Below, in pieces: positions 1 through 6,873 of a stretch of DNA of 15,718 nucleotides (position 1 is the stretch's first letter; every line of letters starts with the position of its first letter). Source of the DNA: CAYLSV01 sp964386435 (GTDB taxonomy: Bacteria > Planctomycetota > Phycisphaerae > Tepidisphaerales > Tepidisphaeraceae). Position numbers and translations under genes: made by a program. The notes below the pieces were generated by a model. It searched no databases. It was not told where the DNA came from and was given only the letters and a program-made list of their open reading frames with translations. The DNA lies in contig CAYLSV010000084.1 of NCBI GenBank assembly GCA_964386435.1, positions 1 through 15,718 of the forward strand. Direction: 5' to 3'.

Positions 1-260
1 TGCTCAGGCGGTAGCTTGGGCTTCATACGTCCGCGTGGGCGGGGCAGGAGCGCGTCAATCCCGCCGTCGCGGTACAGGTAGACCCACCGCTGCACCGGAC
101 GGCGGGCCCGGCCAAGCTTGCTGGCGATCTCCATCGCCTGCCCTCCGTCGAGGGCCAGGGCGACGGCCCGGTAGCGGTCGCGGAGCAGGGCCGACCTCTC
201 GCGGCGGGCCAGGTCGATGAGGCGTTGGCGGTCCCCCGGCCGGCGTTCGGTCACGTTCAT
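1..260 (-). CDS. IS630-type transposase, N-terminal part (cut by window edge)
   Basis: This minus-strand frame is open from an ATG at 260-258 to the window edge, giving 86 codons with no stop. It is therefore partial at the 3' end. The N-terminal 20 residues are charged. Residues about 28-75 form a helix-turn-helix of the type that opens IS630/Tc1-mariner transposases, with GQAMEIASKLGRARRPVQRW as the recognition part, followed by YLYRDGGIDALLPRPRGR. The block 'helix-turn-helix, W, (Y/R)xxGxxxLxxxxRxGR' is what I recognise from the family. The catalytic DDE domain would lie outside the window. An in-frame stop at 317-315 and no other ATG support this start. The element could be intact, truncated or a split two-frame IS630. 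No clear terminal repeat was identified in 261-428. Confidence 0.7.
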   Translation of the reverse strand, partial: MNVTERRPGDRQRLIDLARRERSALLRDRYRAVALALDGGQAMEIASKLGRARRPVQRWVYLYRDGGIDALLPRPRGRMKPKLPPE

Positions 261-326
261 GCCCCGCAGCGTGCCGCCGATCAAGCCGCAGCGCGAGCCG
301 CGCGCCTGCTCACGTCAGGATCCGTA

Positions 327-341
327 TGACAGGTCGCAGTG
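327..341 (+). repeat. half of a REP-like element (decayed or interrupted)
   Basis: TGACAGGTCGCAGT matches the 3' half (loop GAC, second stem arm, GT) of the REP-like element on the opposite strand at 389-414. The GTAG head and first stem arm are missing. The 11-bp ggtcgcagtgg at 332-342 is exactly complementary to 387-397. The missing half lies on the side facing the IS630-type gene, and a TA dinucleotide (325-326), the target type of that family, sits at the breakpoint. Confidence 0.4.
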
Positions 342-388
342 GCGACGTTGATCACCACATCAAGCTTCTCATGTCGGGCAACGCACCC

Positions 389-414
389 ACTGCGACCCGT
401 CGGGTCGCAGCTAC
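389..414 (-). repeat. REP-like element 1
   Basis: Read on the minus strand from 414, it is head GTAGC, stem TGCGACCC, loop GAC, stem GGGTCGCA, then GT. It lies 15 bp beyond the stop codon of the 429-1097 membrane protein gene, so its hairpin could also end that transcript, although no T-tract follows. It has the same scaffold as the copy at 9015-9040 with a different, still fully paired stem. Confidence 0.65.
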
Positions 415-428
415 ACCGATTATCCGCG

Positions 429-1097
429 TCACCCGCCGCGCAGTGCGCCGAGGAAAAGGTCGAACACCACGAGGTACGCGTTGCCCCACGCTTCTTCGCG
501 GAAGAACGTCACCTCGGCCCCGGGCGAGCCGATGAACGGGCGGAGGACGTAGCCCATCTGGATGCCGACGAAGCCGTAAATGACCAGCCACGCCCATCGG
601 AGGAGTTGGTGGACCGGGGCACGTGCCTCCAGCGGGCGGTACCAGCGGCGGAGCAGTTGCTGCGACGTGACGCCGGCGATGAGGAACAAGAGCGCGTTCA
701 CCATGACGGCCGCCGCGTAGGCGTCGCTGCTGGCGTACCAGACGATTAGCAGCGGCCCTAGCGCCGTGAGCACGACGACCAGCCCCGCCTGCGACGCGAC
801 GAGGTTCCGCAGCACCGCCGGCCAGTCGCCGCGCACCCCGGCCAGCGTGTTCAGCACGAAGAAGCTCGGCAACGCCACGACGAACGCCAGCACGAGAAGC
901 AGCGGCAGCTTGAGGGCCGAGTAGACGATTTGCAGCGGCCGCCCCTCCCACAAGCCGGTGAACGTGCCGATCAAACCGCCGTGGGCGAGGCCGAAGACGA
1001 TGGCCCATAGCAGCGCCATCCGTCCTGACACCGTTGGCGACGGCGATCGCAGCAGCCCGGCGACCGCCCGCGGCGACAGGGCAAGAACGGCGTTCAT
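429..1097 (-). CDS. multi-pass membrane protein, paralogue of its upstream neighbour
   Basis: A protein of 222 aa and unknown function. It has about five hydrophobic segments near residues 28-48, 63-86, 102-122, 128-148 and 166-186, so it is probably an inner-membrane protein. The C-terminal block VGIQMGYVLRPFIGSP (residues about 177-192) matches VGSQMSWLLRPFIGHP in the next gene upstream. The segment SALKLPLLLVLAFVVALPSF (residues 60-79) matches that protein's SAVKVPALFLCTLVVTFPSL, so the two are homologues. The ATG (1097-1095) overlaps the TGA of the upstream gene (1096-1094) as ATGA, implying translational coupling. The frame stays open upstream to 1253, but that part only shadows the other gene. 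I recall similar unnamed pairs in planctomycetes but can assign no role. Confidence 0.8.
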   Translation of the reverse strand: MNAVLALSPRAVAGLLRSPSPTVSGRMALLWAIVFGLAHGGLIGTFTGLWEGRPLQIVYSALKLPLLLVLAFVVALPSFFVLNTLAGVRGDWPAVLRNLVASQAGLVVVLTALGPLLIVWYASSDAYAAAVMVNALLFLIAGVTSQQLLRRWYRPLEARAPVHQLLRWAWLVIYGFVGIQMGYVLRPFIGSPGAEVTFFREEAWGNAYLVVFDLFLGALRGG

Positions 1098-1897
1098 GAG
1101 ATGCCCAGCAGTTGGCCCAGCGCGTGCAAGACGCTCTCGAAAAAGTTGCTCTCCCGCGGCCGGAACAGCGCGAACGGCAAGTCCGGGTGGCCGATGAACG
1201 GCCGCAGCAGCCACGACATCTGCGAGCCGACGAGGGCGAAAACGATCACCCACACGTTGAACACCGTGCGCACCGGCGGCGTCGTCCGGCCCGCCTGCAC
1301 CCGCCGCAACGGCCCGGGCTCCGGTGACCGTGGCGGCTCACCCGGCACGTCCGGCAGCGTCGCCTCGATGACCGGCGGCGGCTCGGGTTGCTCCTGCTCG
1401 CCGCTGAGCCGGCGGAGCGTTTGGAGCAAAAAGCCCAGCCCCAGCACGCCGGCGACGGTGAAGACGACGACGTTCAGCAGCTTGATGAACGCGTAGCTCG
1501 TGCTCGTGAAGTTGAAGAAGGCGACGATCGTGCCGAACCCGGCCAGCACCGCGAGCATCACCGCAATCGCGCCGAGGATCAGCCGCAGCATGTTCAGCAA
1601 ATCCAGCCGGCTGCCGACCAGGGCGTTGAAGACGTACAGCGACGGGAACGTGACGACCAGCGTGCAAAGAAACAGCGCCGGCACCTTCACCGCCGAGGCG
1701 AGAATCTGCGGCCAGGTGCTGAACCGCCCGCCGACAACGCCGAACGAGCCCATGCACACGCCGTAGATGATGCCGAGCAGAACGATCGCCAACAGCAGCC
1801 CGCCGATGGAGAGGTCGAGCCGGCCGGCGCGGACGTCGTCGCCGCGGGTCGCGTCACCGCGGAGCAGCCGGTCGAGTTGGGAGAGTGCCACCTTCAC
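1094..1897 (-). CDS. multi-pass membrane protein, first of a tandem pair
   Basis: A protein of 267 aa and unknown function. Hydrophobic segments lie near residues 30-50, 70-92, 104-128, 140-160 and 212-232. A polar, proline-rich loop (about 165-205, with EQPEPPPVIE) separates the fourth and fifth segments. This loop is largely missing from the shorter paralogue downstream. Shared blocks are YGVCMGSFG (45-53), the hydrophobic stretch ending in FPSLYVFNALVGSRL (84-98), and LLRPFIGHP (230-238). The start is GTG at 1897-1895. An in-frame TAA at 1921-1919 limits extension, and no good Shine-Dalgarno is visible, so GTG at 1891 is an alternative. It is separated from the upstream nucleotidyltransferase genes by the paired REP-like repeats at 1950-2030 and may form its own two-gene transcript. 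Confidence 0.8.
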   Translation of the reverse strand: MKVALSQLDRLLRGDATRGDDVRAGRLDLSIGGLLLAIVLLGIIYGVCMGSFGVVGGRFSTWPQILASAVKVPALFLCTLVVTFPSLYVFNALVGSRLDLLNMLRLILGAIAVMLAVLAGFGTIVAFFNFTSTSYAFIKLLNVVVFTVAGVLGLGFLLQTLRRLSGEQEQPEPPPVIEATLPDVPGEPPRSPEPGPLRRVQAGRTTPPVRTVFNVWVIVFALVGSQMSWLLRPFIGHPDLPFALFRPRESNFFESVLHALGQLLGIS

Positions 1898-1949
1898 GGT
1901 GAGCAGGACGCCGAAGGGTTAGGGGAAGTTCCCTCTTTTTCCTTCCGGA

Positions 1950-2030
1950 CCTGCAGCACGTGGTGCTGCGGCTACCGTTCGGAAACCACTCAGTCATGCT
2001 CGCAGTAGCCGCGGCACCACGTGCCGCCGG
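1950..2030. repeat. pair of inverted REP-like elements 2 and 3 (BIME-like)
   Basis: Element 2 is on the minus strand (1975 to 1950): head GTAGC, C, stem GCAGCAC, loop CAC, stem GTGCTGC, then AGG. Element 3 is on the plus strand (2005-2030): head GTAGC, C, stem GCGGCAC, loop CAC, stem GTGCCGC, then CGG. The heads face each other across 29 bp. Extended by the flanking GGTCCG/CGGACC, the two copies are a 30-bp inverted repeat (1946-1975 and 2005-2034) with three mismatches. The stem changes (GCAGCAC to GCGGCAC, GTGCTGC to GTGCCGC) are compensatory. Element 3 lies inside the 3' end of the 1990-2787 gene. The whole may act as a terminator for that operon. Confidence 0.75.
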
Positions 2031-2787
2031 TCCGGGTCGCAAGACGCACCCGCCGCAGCAGGTCGTCGCACGCCGCCGTCACTTCCACCGGCACGCGTTC
2101 GGGCAGCGCGCTCACCCCGGCGGCCTCCTTCAGCTCCGCCTCCAACCGGCCCCACGCCTCCACGTGATGGGCCACGTCCGCCGGGGCCGGTTGCTTCTCC
2201 GCGCCCTCGGCCTTGGCGCGCATCAGCTCCGGTAAACCTGGCTGTTTCTCCGGGGAAAGTTGCCGGAGGTCGGCCTGCACCTCGCCGGTGCGCATCAGAT
2301 GGAGGCCGGTCAGCAGCACGCGGTAGGTGTAGAGCATCGCCTTCACGCTCGGCTGCTTCTCGAACAGGCGGCGTTGACTGGCGGCGAAGCCGAGGTAGTG
2401 GCGGGCATGGTGGCGGGTGATGAGCTTTGGGGCGAGGTCGAGGAGGTCGCGGTGGGTGTCGCTGGTGCGGACGATCAGCGGGGAGGTGAGTTGTTCGAGG
2501 ACGTAGCCGTTGGGGCGGAGCAGGAGCTTCAAAAACTTTTTGAGGTCGTGCGTGACCAGGTCCATGTCGAGGCCGGCGTCGTCACCCATCGCTTCCATCG
2601 TCTGTGTCGGTTCGTCGAGGCCGATGACCTGGTCGAGCGGCAGGACGTGGACGCCGCGGAGGTCGAAGTCGCTGTCGGCGCTGGGGAAGCCGTAGAGGTG
2701 GGCGCCGCTGACGGTGGCGAAGACCAGCGGGTGCGGCTGAGCGTCGGCGATGCGGCCGAGGGCGGCCAGGGTGGGTTCGTCGATCAT
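1990..2787 (-). CDS. RlaP-type nucleotidyltransferase (DNA polymerase beta fold), second of pair
   Basis: A protein of 265 aa in the YcgL/RlaP family (COG3541-like) of polymerase-beta-fold nucleotidyltransferases. The family is proposed to act in RNA repair or modification and is often found beside RNA ligases. The active-site block is SGAHLYGFPSADSDFDLRGV at residues 27-46. The DxD metal ligands are D40 and D42, but the usual GS before the strand is GA (G28-A29). The block HDLKKFLKLLLRPNGYVLEQ follows (about 79-98), ending in LTSPLIV, which aligns with its neighbour's GKFIRLALAANPTVLETLFSPII. The ATG (2787-2785) overlaps the upstream TGA by four bases (ATGA). The last roughly 14 codons (TGGTWCRGYCEHD) are encoded by a REP-like repeat and its flank, so the natural C-terminus may have been altered. 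The substrate is unknown. Confidence 0.85.
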   Translation of the reverse strand: MIDEPTLAALGRIADAQPHPLVFATVSGAHLYGFPSADSDFDLRGVHVLPLDQVIGLDEPTQTMEAMGDDAGLDMDLVTHDLKKFLKLLLRPNGYVLEQLTSPLIVRTSDTHRDLLDLAPKLITRHHARHYLGFAASQRRLFEKQPSVKAMLYTYRVLLTGLHLMRTGEVQADLRQLSPEKQPGLPELMRAKAEGAEKQPAPADVAHHVEAWGRLEAELKEAAGVSALPERVPVEVTAACDDLLRRVRLATRTGGTWCRGYCEHD

Positions 2788-3473
2788 GGCAGCTCCTGTT
2801 CGAGAGCGCTGCGGCGGGCGGCGATGAGCAAGGCGTCGGCGGCGGCGACGTCCGGCTCGGCGGGCAGCGGCGAATCGGGCAGTGCCGCTTGCAGCTGGGC
2901 CAACAGATCATCTGCCTCGGTTAGCACTTCGTCCAGCGGCACGCGGCCGTCGCGGATGCTCAGCAAGTGCTCGCGACGGTCGCCGGCGTCCAGCGGCAGG
3001 CTGCCGGTCTCGATCAAGCTGCGGCCGGCGTGGAGCAGGCGGAGGCAGTGCATGAGCAGCTTGGGCTTCTCGCCGCCGTCGCGGTCGAGCCGGCGGCCGT
3101 ACTTGGCGAGCTGCTGGCGGGCGTAGCCGCCGAAGGTGTCGGCGGCCTTTCGGCTGAGGAAGATGCGTCGTTGCTCGATGAGCCGGCGGCCCAGCGGCGT
3201 CGCGTGCTCGATGATCGGCGAAAAGAGCGTCTCCAGCACCGTCGGGTTCGCGGCTAGGGCGAGGCGGATGAACTTGCCAAGTTCCCAGTAAACCTCGTCG
3301 TTCGTCTCGTCCGTCAACTGCTCGGCCGGCGGCTTGAGCGACCAGACGGCGTCGGGCATGGCCAGGTAGACGCCCCGGCGGTCAACGTCGCTGCCGGCGC
3401 GGTCGAGGCCGTAGGCCCGGCTGCCGACGATCGCGACGAGGAGCAGGCGGTTGGCGCGGGGGTCGAGCGGCAC
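2784..3473 (-). CDS. RlaP-type nucleotidyltransferase, first of pair
   Basis: A protein of 229 aa in the same family as the gene that follows it. The canonical motif is VGSRAYGLDRAGSDVDRRGV (residues 16-35), with G17-S18 and metal-binding D29 and D31 all present. The family block GKFIRLALAANPTVLETLFS lies at about residues 66-85. The start used is GTG at 3473-3471, 31 bp after the obg stop codon. No strong Shine-Dalgarno is visible, and the frame is open further upstream into obg, so the exact start is uncertain. It lies in the rpmA-obg transcription unit and is coupled by ATGA overlap to its paralogue. Keeping two divergent copies suggests either a heteromeric enzyme or two substrates (inference). 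No RNA ligase gene is visible in the window. Confidence 0.85.
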   Translation of the reverse strand: MPLDPRANRLLLVAIVGSRAYGLDRAGSDVDRRGVYLAMPDAVWSLKPPAEQLTDETNDEVYWELGKFIRLALAANPTVLETLFSPIIEHATPLGRRLIEQRRIFLSRKAADTFGGYARQQLAKYGRRLDRDGGEKPKLLMHCLRLLHAGRSLIETGSLPLDAGDRREHLLSIRDGRVPLDEVLTEADDLLAQLQAALPDSPLPAEPDVAAADALLIAARRSALEQELP

Positions 3474-3504
3474 GGCGGGGGAATCTACGCCGCGGGTCCC
3501 GCGG

Positions 3505-4503
3505 TCACACGTTCGTCGGGTGCACGATCTGCCACAGCGCTTCGAGCATCGGGCGGGTGCCGGTGCGGGTGGCGCCGCTGACGGGGTGGACGTGCTGCAC
3601 GCCGGTGGCTTGCTTGAAGGCGTCGATGGCTTCGTCGTCGCCGGGGAGGAGGTCGGTTTTGTTGACGGCGACGATTTCCCGCTTTTTTGCCAGTTCGGGG
3701 CTGTGGGCTTCGAGTTCGCCGCGGATGGTGCGGTAGTCGTCGGCCGGGTCGCGGCCGGTGGGGTAGAGGTCGACCAAGTGCAAAATTGCCCGGCAGCGCT
3801 CGATGTGCCGAAGAAAGTCGTGGCCCAGGCCCGCCCCGTCGGCGGCCCCCTCGATCAGGCCGGGGATGTCGGCGATCGTGAGGGTGCGGGAAAGGTCCAA
3901 CTCCACGATGCCGAGCATGGGCTCGAGCGTGGTGAACGGGTAGTCGGCGACCTTCGGCCGGGCGTGGGACAGGGCGCTGAGCATCGTGCTCTTGCCGGCG
4001 TTGGGCAACCCGGCGAGGCCGACGTCGGCGATGAGTTTAAGCTCGAGGCGGAGGTGCCGCTCCTGGCCCTTGACGCCGTGCTCGAACTCGCGGGGGGCCT
4101 GGTGGGTGCTGCTTTTGTAGTGCCAGTTGCCCTTGCCGCCGCGACCGCCTTCGACGATGGTCACACGTTTCTGCGGCTCATCGAGGTCGGCGATGGTCAG
4201 ATCGAGCTCCTCGTCGTGAACGATGGTGCCCAGCGGCACCTGGACGATCAGGTCCTTGCCGCTTTTGCCGGCCTTGCGCGCACCCTGGCCCGGCCGGCCG
4301 TGGGGGGCACGCCAGTGGTGCTTGCCGGCGAATCCTTGGAGCGTGTTTTGATTGGCATCGGCAACGAACACGACGCTGCCGCCCCGCCCGCCGTCGCCGC
4401 CGTCGGGGCCGCCGTCGGGGATGAACTTTTCGCGCCGAAAGCTCACGCACCCGTGTCCGCCGTCACCGGCGCGGACGTGGATGTTGGCTTCGTCGACGAA
4501 CAT
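3505..4503 (-). CDS. obg: GTPase Obg (ribosome assembly)
   Basis: A protein of 332 aa. Obg binds the large ribosomal subunit in its assembly and links it to GTP and (p)ppGpp levels. The glycine-rich Obg fold occupies about residues 1-159 (MFVDEANIHVRAGDGGHGCV at the start, GGPDGGDGGRGGS at 31-43). The G domain follows: G1 GLPNAGKS (165-172), switch II/G3 DIPGLIEG (212-219), G4 NKTD (281-284), G5 SGA (309-311). There is no C-terminal OCT domain, which is common outside Firmicutes. I chose the ATG at 4503-4501 because the family typically begins MFVDEA. The frame is open upstream to 4596, but those 31 codons translate an octamer repeat array. No Shine-Dalgarno precedes the ATG. It follows rpmA, as in most bacteria. 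Confidence 0.97.
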   Translation of the reverse strand: MFVDEANIHVRAGDGGHGCVSFRREKFIPDGGPDGGDGGRGGSVVFVADANQNTLQGFAGKHHWRAPHGRPGQGARKAGKSGKDLIVQVPLGTIVHDEELDLTIADLDEPQKRVTIVEGGRGGKGNWHYKSSTHQAPREFEHGVKGQERHLRLELKLIADVGLAGLPNAGKSTMLSALSHARPKVADYPFTTLEPMLGIVELDLSRTLTIADIPGLIEGAADGAGLGHDFLRHIERCRAILHLVDLYPTGRDPADDYRTIRGELEAHSPELAKKREIVAVNKTDLLPGDDEAIDAFKQATGVQHVHPVSGATRTGTRPMLEALWQIVHPTNV

Positions 4504-4512
4504 GGTTGCGAA

Positions 4513-4637
4513 AGGGACAGAGGGATTAAGGGACAGAGGGATTAGGGGCCGGAGTTGAAAAAGGAAAAGGACCAAGGCACGCGTGGCCTCTGCCACTCCG
4601 TCCCTTAGTCCCTTTATCCCTCAGTCCCTTGTGCCCT
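4513..4637. repeat. inverted arrays of octamer repeats between rpmA and obg
   Basis: On the plus strand 4513-4544 is AGGGACAG then AGGGATTA, the two repeated once more, making a perfect 16-bp tandem duplication. After a 56-bp spacer, 4601-4637 reads TCCCTTAG, TCCCTTTA, TCCCTCAG, TCCCTTGT, GCCCT, the same octamer type in inverted orientation. The arrays fill the gap from the rpmA stop codon to 9 bp before the obg ATG. In the minus-strand mRNA they could pair imperfectly around the spacer. Regulatory role unknown. Confidence 0.7.
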
Positions 4638-4884
4638 ACTCCCCGAAAGGCCGCACATGCACCTTGCGGTTTTTCTCGAACTCGACGGTGCCGTCGATGA
4701 GGGACCAGAGGGTGTCGTCCTTGCCCAGGCCGACGTTGTAGCCGGGCTTGAAGCGGGTGCCGCGTTGGCGGACAATGATGCTGCCGGCCTGCGCGACTTG
4801 GCCGCCATAGAGCTTGACGCCCAGGTATTGCGGGTTGCTGTCGCGGCCGTTCTTGGTGCTGCCTTGACCCTTTTTGTGTGCCAT
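4636..4884 (-). CDS. rpmA: 50S ribosomal protein L27
   Basis: An 82-aa protein that is unmistakably bL27. It begins MAHKKGQGSTKNGRDSNPQY, followed by LGVKLYGGQ, and includes IIVRQRGTRFKPG (residues 36-48) and the VGLGKDDTLW segment (51-60). L27 reaches the peptidyl-transferase centre with its basic N-terminus. Here that N-terminus starts directly as AHKKG, without the cleaved leader found in Firmicutes. The start at 4884-4882 has a Shine-Dalgarno-like GAAAGG nine bases upstream on the minus strand. The stop codon abuts the octamer repeat array preceding obg. The usual partner rplU (L21) is not upstream. Its place is taken by a secreted protein gene 52 bp away. Confidence 0.98.
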   Translation of the reverse strand: MAHKKGQGSTKNGRDSNPQYLGVKLYGGQVAQAGSIIVRQRGTRFKPGYNVGLGKDDTLWSLIDGTVEFEKNRKVHVRPFGE

Positions 4885-4936
4885 GTGGTAATGCCTTTCG
4901 GTGGACGGGCAGGTTAGGCCGGGCGGATGAACCTTT

Positions 4937-5599
4937 CTACCGCATGACCCACCGCTCGCCCTCGTACTGCAGGCGGTCGGTGCCGGCGTACAGCTCGTCG
5001 CCGAGCAGGCGGTAGTTGAGCTGCTTGGTCTTGAACAAGAGCACTGGGTTGCCGTCGGCGTCAGTCAGCGGCTGGCCGTCGAGGCCCTCCATTTGCGTCG
5101 CCTCACCGCTGAGGCCGCCGACGAAGACGGTGAACCGCCCCAGCTCCGGCATCGGCTCCTCCCAGATCGCCACACCCCGCCGCCGCTGGTCCGGGCCCAT
5201 CAAGAGCGGCGAAAGGGCCATGTCGCGAACGTCCTCCAACTCCGTCTCGCCGGTGCGGCGCTGGATCGCCTCGAACGCCGCCTGCGGCACGCCGCGGTCG
5301 CTGCGAATCACCCGGCCGTCGCTTAGTGCCAGCTCGAACGTCGGATAAAACGGCCGTTCGCGGCCGGTGTTGTTCTCGACGCTGTAGGTCATGTACCAGA
5401 ACGCCGTGGGCACCTCGCGGCCGGGCACCTCGACCACGATCCGCCGAGGCTCGTCGGGGCGGAAGTCGAATTCCCAGGCAATCGGGTACGGGTTGGGCTG
5501 CGGGAACGCTTCGGCGGGCTGGACGGTGTGAAGCTGCGCGACGCCGCCAAGGGTCAGCGCGGCGGCGAGGGCGAGGACGTTGAACTTCGTGCGCTTCAT
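4937..5599 (-). CDS. secreted protein of unknown function
   Basis: A 220-aa protein that I do not recognise as a named family. The N-terminus is a typical Sec signal peptide: MKRTKFN, a hydrophobic run VLALAAALTLGGVAQL (8-23), and a probable cleavage site at PAEA/FPQP (after residue 31). The mature part is soluble, with proline-rich and acidic segments, DEPRRIVVEVPGREVPTAFW (about 49-68), SVENNTGRERPFYPTFELAL (about 73-92) and a C-terminal LLGDELYAGTDRLQYEGERW. The VENNTG...F-type wording suggests a beta-sandwich exported domain (inference only). The ATG at 5599-5597 has GAAAGG upstream with a short 4-base gap. The frame is open far upstream, but that part is antisense to the GNAT gene. It heads the minus-strand group leading to rpmA and obg. 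Confidence 0.8.
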   Translation of the reverse strand: MKRTKFNVLALAAALTLGGVAQLHTVQPAEAFPQPNPYPIAWEFDFRPDEPRRIVVEVPGREVPTAFWYMTYSVENNTGRERPFYPTFELALSDGRVIRSDRGVPQAAFEAIQRRTGETELEDVRDMALSPLLMGPDQRRRGVAIWEEPMPELGRFTVFVGGLSGEATQMEGLDGQPLTDADGNPVLLFKTKQLNYRLLGDELYAGTDRLQYEGERWVMR

Positions 5600-5650
5600 G
5601 CGGCCTTTCGATCGGGTCGTGGGCAAACCGGCGGGTGGCCGGCGGGTGAG

Positions 5651-5680
5651 ATATTGTCGGGCCGCGTGCCGCAGAGTCAA
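5651..5680 (-). promoter_or_regulatory. possible sigma-70-type promoter in divergent gap
   Basis: On the minus strand TTGACT (5680-5675) is followed after 18 bp by CAATAT (5656-5651), about 50 bp before the ATG of the secreted protein gene. The -10 match is weak (3 of 6). The site overlaps the start of the divergent GNAT gene, so the two genes, only 66 bp apart, could interfere with each other. Confidence 0.25.
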
Positions 5681-6601
5681 ACCGCCCCCGCCCCCCCGCC
5701 ACGACCCACCTCGGCCGCCGTCGTCGCGCCGCCGCCGGCGGCGCGGCTGCGGGAGGTGCTGGGGCTGGTTCACGGCGTGCCGCCGGACGATCCGGCCGTT
5801 GACGACTTTGTCAGTTATGCCGCCCAGCGGGATCTGGATTTGACGCACATGCTCGCCGCCACCCGCGACGGCGAGATGAAGTGGGCCGTGCTGCCGATGC
5901 CGGCGCCGGGGAAGACGTCGCTGCTCTTGTGCCCGGCGACGTTGCCGGACGACCCGCTGATCGCCGTGGAATGCCTGGCCGAGGCCGGCGAACGGCGGTT
6001 GGCGGCGGGCGATGTGCTGGTGCAGATGCTCACCGCCCCGGACGATGACGACCTCGCCACCGCCGCCAAGGCGGCCGGGTTCGACCCGCTGGCGACGCTC
6101 ATCTATCTGTCCCGCCGCCTGCCGCCGGGCGTGGAGGCCGATCCGCCGCCGGGGCATCGCTGGCTGTCCTACGATGCCGAGCGGCACGATCTCTTTGGTC
6201 AGGCGATCGAGCAGAGCTACGTCGACTCGCTCGATTGCCCGGAGCTCAACCCGATTCGGCACATCGAGGACACAATGGCCGGCCACCAGGCGGCGGGCGA
6301 CTTCATCCGCGAGGCGTGGCAGGTGCTGCTCGACGAGGCCGACCGGCCCGTGGGCGTGGTGCTGGTCTGCGGCCTCCCGGGGCAGGCGATCGGCGAACTG
6401 GTTTACCTCGGCTTGGCCCCAAGCCGCCGCGGCCACGGCCTGGGGCGGCTCCTGGCGACGCGGGCGATGCAAATCTGCGGGCAGCAGGATTACGAGGCGA
6501 TCATCCTCGCGGCCGACGCCCGCAATCATCCGGCGCTTCGAATGTATCGGGAACTCGGGTTCGTCGAGCTGTATCAACGGCGCGTGCTGATGCGGACCTG
6601 A
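5666..6601 (+). CDS. GNAT-family N-acetyltransferase
   Basis: A 311-aa protein if started at GTG 5666 (TTG 5654, with GGTGAG just upstream, is an alternative). A proline/alanine-rich N-terminus (about 1-26) precedes an alpha/beta region. The C-terminal GNAT domain covers about residues 165-311. Motif A is LGLAPSRRGHGLGRLLATRA (248-267), with the acetyl-CoA pyrophosphate loop RRGHGLG. The motif-B-type ending is ILAADARNHPALRMYRELGF (280-299). The length and the poorly conserved N-terminal half recall two-domain GNATs such as mycothiol synthase-like proteins, but the acceptor substrate cannot be told. It is divergent from the secreted protein gene and stands alone. An inverted repeat GCCGATCGGC (6652-6661) lies about 50 bp after the stop and could aid termination. 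Confidence 0.85.
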   Translation: MPQSQTAPAPPPRPTSAAVVAPPPAARLREVLGLVHGVPPDDPAVDDFVSYAAQRDLDLTHMLAATRDGEMKWAVLPMPAPGKTSLLLCPATLPDDPLIAVECLAEAGERRLAAGDVLVQMLTAPDDDDLATAAKAAGFDPLATLIYLSRRLPPGVEADPPPGHRWLSYDAERHDLFGQAIEQSYVDSLDCPELNPIRHIEDTMAGHQAAGDFIREAWQVLLDEADRPVGVVLVCGLPGQAIGELVYLGLAPSRRGHGLGRLLATRAMQICGQQDYEAIILAADARNHPALRMYRELGFVELYQRRVLMRT

Positions 6602-6873
6602 TTTCGCGACGGCTCGGTCCGATAGCTTTCGCGCGAATCACCTTGCTGCCGGCCGATCGGCGGGTTGTTGACAGCTCGCGTGAAGTTTTCCACAGTGCGC
6701 TCCACCTGCTGCGGCCGGTCGGCCCGGACAATCTGGACCCATAACAAGGTCGCCGCCAGCACTGCGAGGCGGGCGAGTCGCGTTAAGACGGCGTGAAGGG
6801 CGTCAAGTCGAAAATCGCGCGGAAATAACGTGCAATCGTTACATGTCATCCCTTCGATCCAACCGGAACGCGC

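Noticed and set aside
2260..3126. 288-codon plus-strand frame across the nucleotidyltransferase pair, and the 364-codon frame at 3451-4545 opposite obg
   Set aside because: Both are shadows of well-supported minus-strand genes, with repetitive V/G/A/E-rich translations and no motifs.
4504..4596. 31-residue N-terminal extension of Obg
   Set aside because: The residues translate the octamer repeats, and the family begins at MFVDEA, so the ATG at 4503 is used.
5600..6577. Long N-terminal extension of the secreted protein
   Set aside because: It is antisense to the GNAT gene and would bury a clear signal peptide inside the protein.
6668..6696. TTGACA at 6668-6673 as a promoter
   Set aside because: The -35 is perfect, but nothing resembling a -10 lies 16-18 bp downstream.
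6574..6849. Possible 91-aa minus-strand secreted protein in the gap before dnaA (hydrophobic run LAVLAATLLWVQIV after a basic N-terminus)
   Set aside because: It overlaps the end of the GNAT gene, has no properly spaced Shine-Dalgarno, shows weaker third-position G/C bias than real genes here, and the mature part resembles nothing known. It would deserve rescue only if conserved in relatives.
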